The position numbers were made by a program, and so were the translations under genes. Shown piece after piece: positions 19,334 to 24,672 of a stretch of DNA of 24,672 nucleotides. Position 1 is the stretch's first letter. Each line of letters starts with the position of its first letter. The stretch comes from Cyclostephanos tholiformis (lineage: Eukaryota; Bacillariophyta; Thalassiosirophyceae; Thalassiosirales; Thalassiosiraceae): positions 1 to 24,672 of the forward strand of contig JALLPB010000084.1 of the NCBI GenBank assembly GCA_036939975.1. The letters are read 5' to 3'. The notes beneath the pieces were generated by a model. That model did not search any database and was not told where the DNA came from. It worked only from the letters and a program-made list of their open reading frames with translations.

Positions 19334-20822
19334 ATGTCTCGAAGTCGCGTCCGTCCATCCCCCCTTCTTCTACGTACAATTCTCGCCGCGCATCTCTTGG
19401 CCGTGATATCATCGTGCGATGCATCGTTCATCGTCACCCCCCCCGTCGTCGGGACGGACGGGCATGGCATGGCCGGGGGGGGAAGATATCATCGCCGTCG
19501 TCCTACTGGAAAATTCACACCCGCTACAGCATGCGATGACGAATGCGAATCGGTTGACACCATCGACCGCGACGTGAGGACGTCCTCGACGCACCACTTG
19601 ACCGATCTGACATCGTCGTCGGGACATGTCGGCATGCGCCGTCATCGGAATTCGTCATCGTGGATACGTAAATTATTCACCCGAATCGCGAGGACGAACG
19701 ACGACGACGTCCCACCCCCCCGAACGCGATATCGCTTCGAATACGACTACAATGCGCTGGTCATTGGCAATGCCACGGACCAGATAACGACCGGGATGAT
19801 ACTCGTGCATCCGATAGGCGTGGGCATAGGGAGGTGGTATTACGATCGATTGCTATCGTCCTTGCGGGATGAATACGGAAATACCGGTCGTCGCACGGTC
19901 GTCCTTGTACCCGATTTGCTCGGTAGCGCCACGGCGAGCGGTCCTACGGATGAATTCGGCGATCCGATATCGCACGAGCTGCCACTACTCAACGTTACCG
20001 ATTGGACGCGTCAGATATCGCATTTGATGGCGGAGTACGAGGCGAAGGTCGACGCGGAGGGGGGGGGGGGGGAATACCGTCGGACGTTGGGCCATCGTCG
20101 CCAACGGCGGATGCTCGTCCATCGCGCTTCGGGTGGCGGCGGAGTCATCGTCGAGGACGGCACCGTTCGGGGCGCCGGTGACGAACGTCGTCATATCCTC
20201 CCCGCCCGGACTATCCTATTTCCTCGATGGGACCGATCCGATGAAGGTTCGCGAGTCGTATCGCGCGTTATCCGGCATCGTCGGTGGATTGTTCTGGTGG
20301 TATTCCCTTCGCGATAACGGACGATTCGTTCGCGAATTCTCCGAACGGAATTTGGTGGGCAATCCCGACGACCTGGGCCACGTGTGGACGCCCAACTGCC
20401 TAAGCGCGGCGAGTCTGCACGGCGGTCGGAGTAGGTATTCGACGTTCGCGTTCCTCGCCGGCGCGCTCCGCGATGGATGCGGGGGTAGTCTCGATGCGCT
20501 CAGGGGACGACGCGACGTGCGCATCGATTTGATTCGCGGGACGGATACGAGGCGCAATCGTGCGAGGAGTTGGTTCTGGACGAGGAAGAAGAATAAGAGG
20601 AGGAGGGGGAGGACAACCGGGGACGATTCGAACGACAGAAGAGACGTCGATGCCGTCCGTAATGATACTGATTTGGCGGGAGGTACGATTCGGCAATATT
20701 TGCAAAATAACGGAAACAGGGGAACGGAATTGTTCGTCGGGGGCAGGATTAGTCTGGCATGGGAGGACCCGAATGGCTACGCGAAGTGTCTGATGGAGCT
20801 TGTGAGCGAATACGAGACCTGA
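19334..20822 (+). CDS. Plastid-targeted alpha/beta hydrolase (frameshift at a G14 run)
   Basis: This is an alpha/beta-hydrolase-fold protein of unknown substrate. The ATG at 19334 starts a hydrophobic signal peptide (LLLRTILAAHLLAVISS) followed by DASF, fitting a diatom bipartite plastid presequence (inference). ILVHPIGVGIGRWYY (about residue 155) is the HG/oxyanion strand and VLVPDLLG (about 190) the next core strand. At 20059-20072 there are 14 G. Before the run the protein is in one frame, after it in the next. Removing one G would give one ORF of about 495 residues. The shifted frame supplies the nucleophile elbow WAIVANGGCSSIAL (Cys codon 20112-20114) and the acid strand IDLIRGTD. The usual late His is not seen; the position reads GGRISLAWEDP. 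The stop is 33 bp from the convergent RCC1-type gene. Either a homopolymer sequencing error or a real lesion. Confidence 0.75.
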
Positions 20823-20855
20823 ATTATAAAGAAGACGCTCAGTCTACGACTGTTA

Positions 20856-21692
20856 CTATTGAGATTGCTCCCCGCCGCGTTCAATGAGGCCGGTCTCCTG
20901 AGCGCGTTTACGACACAGCTCCAAGGCCTTTTTCATGCCCCGCAACTCCAACGAACATTTCCCAGCCGTGCTCATCACCTCGCCGCTGTCGTCCAACGTC
21001 ATTGAGCAGTTCCGGTAGGCGCAGACCGCGCTTTTTTTCGCGGCACTGGACGATAGGACCTTTGATTTGGCGGGCGATGAAACGAACGGCCTCGAGGACT
21101 GTCCCAACTGACCCTCGAAACCCCTGCCGAATGCGACGACGTCCCTCCTGTTGGAGGACAGGATCACCGTGTGATCGCCTCCCAACGCCACGTCCCTAAT
21201 CCACCTCCTCGACGGATCGCCTACCGTCGTCGTCGACGACGATATCGCGAGCGACGACGGATCCAACTCCCTCTACAATTCCACGACGTGCGCGTTCCTG
21301 ACAAATCAATCCTGCCACAGCTTGCCCCCACTCCACGTGTATCCGCTCGATCCGCCGTTCGCGGAGCCGAGACCGAGCTGCTGCCATCGGTCGCACCCGC
21401 ATAGCCACAGTCGTCCCGACAAGTCGAGCATCGCCGAGTGTCCGGAGTCGGCGAATCCCCCCGCGTACGCGTGCGACGCCACCACCGCGGCAGCCGCCCC
21501 TTTGCCGTCGGTCGCCATTCCGTTCTCGTCAACGTCGTCGTCGTCGTCGTCGTCATTCGGTAGCTCGATCGGTAGGAATGCGGATGTATTCCCCCCCCGA
21601 CCGACCGAGACCGTTATCGCAAACCCTCGAATCGTGACAGCGGCTGTAGGGCACGCGGCCTCGGGATGCGATGGAGATGGTGTGACCGGCAT
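20856..21692 (-). CDS. RCC1-repeat protein (two in-frame stops)
   Basis: RCC1 repeats form a seven-bladed propeller used in Ran GEFs, UVR8 and many other proteins; here the role is unknown. I use the ATG at 21692 because the longer frame starts with GTG. A GTGAGT just upstream (21701-21696 on the minus strand) could also be a splice donor. Repeat signatures: GFADSGHSAMLDLSGRLWLCG with GCDRWQQLGLG, and later DVALGGDHTVILSSN with VAFGRGFEGQLG, then AVCAYRNCSMTLDDSGEV. An Asp run sits between the first two blocks. The same frame is kept throughout, but TGA (21306-21308, LWQD*FVRN) and TAG (21273-21275, VVEL*RELD) interrupt it. The sequence between and around them still looks like the protein, so I do not think they lie in a normal intron, although a 48-nt GT-AG removal would stay in frame. 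The length suggests only part of a propeller. Confidence 0.7.
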
Positions 21693-22072
21693 CTTGCGCA
21701 CTCACGGTTTCTCGGAATGATGATGGTTGCCCGGCGGCTCCATCGGCGTTGATGGGGTGGTTGGATGGTGTCATGGGACACTTATCTTTTTTCAATTTAA
21801 ACCTCCGAGAAGAGTGCAAACGAACCTTACGTGGGAATTCGTATGGTAGTGATGAGCATAGGGTAGGTTGATGGTCTCACATGAAAAAATACACACCAAA
21901 TCATTCCCATGGTCACTCGAAACTGAAACACCATCGACACGTTCATTCATGCAAATCCAACATCACATTCCGCCATTGGTTGTTTCTTTTGCATAATAGA
22001 TCCCTCCCCTCCATTGGGTTTTGACAGATTGTGAGAAAGTACTTTTTCCTTGCCTTTCTGGTCGGCGCTACG
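21693..22072. promoter_or_regulatory. Divergent intergenic region, RCC1-type and MORN genes
   Basis: About 380 bp separate the two divergent starts. TTTTGACAG at 22022-22030 resembles a 3' splice site preceding the MORN frame, so part of this region may be an intron of the MORN gene with an upstream start exon. No other named sites seen. Confidence 0.35.
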
Positions 22073-22777
22073 ATGGCACAGGAACATTCAATTGCGGCTG
22101 CCAGAGGAACAATGGCCGTGACTTTTGGAGAAGCTAAAACAGGAGCCATCGCATTCGCCGATGGAGGTGAATACGTCGGAAAAATGAAGGATGACAAGCG
22201 TCATGGCCATGGCTTCATAAAGTTCGCCGATGGATCCGAATACATTGGAGAATGGAAGGATGGCGGGTATAATGGCAAAGGCACCTACAAGTTTGCCGAT
22301 GGAAGCGAATACATTGGAGAATGTAAGGATGGCAAGCGTCATGGCCAAGGGACCTGCAAGTTTGCCGATGGAAGCGAATACGTTGGAGATTGGAAAGATG
22401 GCAACCGTCATGGCCATGGCTTCACGAAGTTTGCCGATGGAAGTGAATACATTGGAGAATGGAGGGATGACATATTTTATGGCCAAGGCACTTAGAAGTT
22501 CACCGATGGAACCAAATTCATTGGAGGATGGAAGGATGGCAACTGTTATGGCCAAGGGACCGACAAGTTTGCTGATAGAACCGAATACGTTGGAGAATAT
22601 AAGGATGACAAGCATCATGGCCGAGGCACCCACAAGTTCGCCAATGGAACCGAATGCATTGGTGAATGGAAGGATGGCAATTCTCCTGCCCACTATGCAA
22701 TCAAGAAGACAAATGGCGCTCAATATCAATGGGGCAAGATCTCCAATCCAAAGCACAAAATTTCAAAGGACAGATGA
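22073..22777 (+). pseudogene. MORN-repeat protein (in-frame TAG)
   Basis: MORN repeats bind membranes or act as scaffolds and are common in algae and protists. Eight 23-residue repeats follow the pattern FADGSEYIGEWKDGKRHGQGT; five lie before and three after an in-frame TAG (22493-22495), where a Tyr, His or similar residue is expected. The frame then continues to TGA (22775-22777) with an Asn/Lys-rich end. The DNA repeats every 69 bp from about 22160. The first ATG is at 22073. Upstream, the same frame encodes a signal-peptide-like RKYFFLAFLVGATMA starting at GTG (22031), preceded by a possible splice acceptor, so the real start may be on an upstream exon and the protein may be secreted. It could still be expressed as a shorter five-repeat protein. 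Confidence 0.75.
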
Positions 22778-23050
22778 TAGTGCTGCATCTGTCTTGATGA
22801 GTTTTGTTGAGATGAGGAGAGGAAACTGTTGTCATGCACACGCGGATTCCATTCCAACTGTTTGGTCCCATGGTTTGCGTTGAATTCCTCATGCTCCGTG
22901 GGCTGTGCAGAACATATTCATTAGTATAATGCATCACTCTTAGTTTGATGTTAATAGTTGTTAGTGAGATTGTGTGCACACATTCCATGGACCATTTTCA
23001 GACCATGATATGTCATTTAATGGCAAAGTAAATTTTCCTCATGTTTGCAA
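22778..23050. other. Intergenic, tail-to-tail
   Basis: Non-coding space between the convergent MORN and hydrolase genes. It is T-rich and probably contains both 3' UTRs. No hairpin terminator or other element recognised. Confidence 0.4.
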
Positions 23051-23794
23051 TTATCTTTTTATGAGAACCATTTTTTGCTTCATATAATCCACTATCAAAG
23101 GTATTACCACCTCGCCGCTATCCCTAGACAATTGATACTTGTTGAAATCAAGGACGGGTATTCCCGACGTGCATGCCACCGGCAGCAGCGGCGATAGAAA
23201 ATCCACCATCGCATCGTTCGGTCCAACGGCAAGGAACGATATGTGATTGGGAGCGGCACTGCCCTGATTCCTGAATATTAAAGATGCCATGGATGGTAAA
23301 GCATCCCATGATCTTGATCTTACCACATCCTCCTCAAGAAATACGTAGTCGTTCCCGCGCAGCACGCCCAACGCCCAAATCAGGGGAACCGTGCAATCGT
23401 TGACGGATTCAACTAACAGGCAATTTGGCCCCCTCAGGGATGGATATCCGCCTGCCAGGCACACCCTTGTCCATGATTCATCGCCCGTGATATTGACCGT
23501 GCTGCACCCTAGCGAGTGACCCACAATCCCGTACGCCGTGGGGAGGACGCCCCATTCTGTCGTCAGGGTCCTGAGTAGCGCATCCATTATGATCCCACGA
23601 TTGATGGGATTCCCTGTGGTCGTACCTTGCGCTACGTCGTAGGAGGCCGCCAGGCTTTCCGGATATTCCGGCGCCAGGACAAGGAATCCATCAAATGCCA
23701 GCGCTTCCCCCAAATGCGACAGGTTGAACCGAGAACTGAGGAATCCATGGTCGAGCAATACCACAGGACACGACAACATTATATTCTGTGACAT
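23051..23794 (-). CDS. Alpha/beta hydrolase, Ser-type (DLH/PAF-acetylhydrolase-like), 5' incomplete
   Basis: A serine hydrolase of the alpha/beta fold; substrate unknown. Counting from the first ATG (23794), PVVLLDHGF (residues 10-18) is the HG strand. LVLAPEYPES (38-47) resembles dienelactone hydrolase, PAF-acetylhydrolase and chlorophyllase relatives. GIVGHSLGC holds the nucleophile Ser94, VNDCTVP the likely acid Asp133 and NHISF the likely His184, so the triad looks complete. The family normally has 50-100 residues before the HG strand. A splice acceptor with a strong pyrimidine tract (CTCTCTCCATCTAG, 23833-23820 on the minus strand) precedes GTYYSDLCM, so upstream exon(s) are probable but I could not find them. 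The ORF start at 23863 is TTG and not credible. It ends at TAA 23051-23053. Confidence 0.75.
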   Translation of the reverse strand: MSQNIMLSCPVVLLDHGFLSSRFNLSHLGEALAFDGFLVLAPEYPESLAASYDVAQGTTTGNPINRGIIMDALLRTLTTEWGVLPTAYGIVGHSLGCSTVNITGDESWTRVCLAGGYPSLRGPNCLLVESVNDCTVPLIWALGVLRGNDYVFLEEDVVRSRSWDALPSMASLIFRNQGSAAPNHISFLAVGPNDAMVDFLSPLLPVACTSGIPVLDFNKYQLSRDSGEVVIPLIVDYMKQKMVLIKR

Positions 23795-24073
23795 GCACAG
23801 ATCGGAATAGTAGGTACCTAGATGGAGAGAGATAGATAGAGGAGAAGGTAGATATCGACCCAACCCGCCAAAAAAGTTGGGTCAGTGAGGTTGATTGAGT
23901 GGGATTGTAACATGTCCTATAGATAAAAAGATACAAGAACGGTCCTGTGACGAACATGACATTTTTCACATTTTTCACATTTTGTACATGCGCTACGGTA
24001 CATTACTGCGTGTACCATAAAGTATGTATGTAGCCGTCTCAATTGAGTTCCCCCGTGAAGATCGACGGTATTT

Positions 24074-24217
24074 GTACTTATTTTGACTCGTTGTTAAATG
24101 CGGGGATTTGTACGTCGCCCCCCCAGTAGCTTTTGTACCACGTGCAAAAAGGCAAAATAAGTACATGCAAAAACTCGAAATAAGTACACTTATTTTGCAA
24201 AAGTAGAAAATAAGTAC
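24074..24217. promoter_or_regulatory. Five copies of an AAATAAGT(AC) motif in a divergent promoter
   Basis: AAATAAGTAC occurs forward at 24155-24164, 24178-24187 and 24208-24217. Its inverse occurs at 24074-24083 (GTACTTATTT) and, with one base changed, at 24188-24195 (ACTTATTT). The motif lies between the minus-strand hydrolase and the plus-strand acidic ORF. The density and mixed orientation suggest a binding site or a repeat remnant. The factor is unknown. Confidence 0.55.
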
Positions 24218-24288
24218 AGATCCTGGTGGGTGTTGTTGTGTGAATAAAAACAAAATAGAGAGGCCACGCACCCCTCTACCCTCTGACC

Positions 24289-24543
24289 ATGGCCAAGTCC
24301 GATTCAGCCTGCCTGCCCTCCTTGATCCCGTCTCCGCCGTGCCCCCCGTCGCTCCTTCGATTGCTCTTGGATCACCGATGCATCGACGACGACGACGACA
24401 ATGACAATGACAATGACAATGACAACGACGACGACGACGACGATGAAGAAAACGACGACGACGACGACGACAAGGAAGACGTCAGGAAAGGGCGCGCTGT
24501 CATCGTCTTTGACCCAGACGACGGCGGGGATGACGACAAATGA
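24289..24543 (+). CDS. Acidic Asp-rich protein, start of a gene running toward the window edge
   Basis: The ATG at 24289 has a good CCATGG context. The protein begins with a Pro/Leu-rich segment (LPSLIPSPPCPPSLLRLLLD) and then a long Asp/Asn tract encoded by GAC/AAT microsatellites, followed by DVRKGRAVIVFDPDDG. It stops at TGA 24541-24543. Immediately after, an ~80-bp direct duplication repeats the RKGRAV..DPDDG segment in the +1 frame (24548-24620) and stays open to the end of the window. Either a duplication truncated the ORF, or an intron or indel joins the two frames and the gene continues outside the window. No family recognised. Confidence 0.45.
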   Translation: MAKSDSACLPSLIPSPPCPPSLLRLLLDHRCIDDDDDNDNDNDNDNDDDDDDEENDDDDDDKEDVRKGRAVIVFDPDDGGDDDK

Positions 24544-24672
24544 TGACGACGACAACGAAGATGTCAGAAGAGGGCGCGCCGTCGTCGTATCCAACCCGGA
24601 CGACGGCAGGGATGACGATGACACAACAATCAAAAAGTTAGTGAGGGGAGGGGAGAGGAGAGGAGGAAGATA

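Noticed and set aside
22088..22756. 222-residue minus-strand ORF opposite the MORN gene
   Set aside because: It mirrors the 69-bp MORN repeats in antisense. The sense strand has the family motifs.

Overview
The window looks like nuclear DNA of a eukaryotic microalga, most likely a centric diatom (inference). The signs are GT-AG introns of 66-278 nt, a plastid-type presequence with an A-S-F motif on one protein, a mitochondrial p32/MAM33 gene, a MORN-repeat gene, a likely RCC-reductase relative, Asp/Ser/Ala homopeptide runs encoded by GAC/TCG/GCG microsatellites, and decayed PIF/Harbinger, Copia and hAT elements. I see no bacterial operons, no rRNA and no tRNA.

Layout. (1) 1-2161: two divergent ORFs of a decayed PIF/Harbinger DNA transposon, an accessory ORF with an acidic repeat tail (minus) and a DDE transposase (plus). 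(2) 2162-3690: no gene; two small elements with terminal inverted repeats and a degenerate direct repeat. (3) 3695-7666: a Copia retrotransposon relic (Gag, zinc knuckle, protease region, integrase, part of reverse transcriptase). Nearly all its in-frame stops are TGA, and it breaks off inside RT where a cysteine-rich CXC-type fragment (7671-7904) begins. (4) 7905-8567: a diverged direct repeat, then an array of eleven ~22-bp near-palindromic units at ~32-bp spacing. (5) 8561-11471: a hAT transposon with a BED finger, a 66-nt intron and the dimerisation domain, broken by a frameshift and two stops. Its stop codon touches, with no gap, the stop of the opposing gene at 11472. (6) 11472-12701 (minus): a likely red-chlorophyll-catabolite-reductase-like gene with one intron. 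(7) 12702-17596: about 4.9 kb without a convincing gene, with several inverted repeats. (8) 17597-24672: host gene cluster. In order: MAM33 (minus), plastid-type alpha/beta hydrolase (plus), RCC1-repeat gene (minus), MORN gene (plus), second alpha/beta hydrolase (minus), and the start of an acidic protein (plus).

The left 11.5 kb is a graveyard of nested transposons and the right 7 kb is a compact gene region with stop codons as little as 33 bp apart. The host genes do not form one obvious pathway. Several carry single lesions: a G14 frameshift in the first hydrolase, two in-frame stops in the RCC1 gene and one stop in the MORN gene. These could be sequencing or assembly errors or real decay. 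The most unusual structure is the 32-bp-period palindromic array at 8216-8567.
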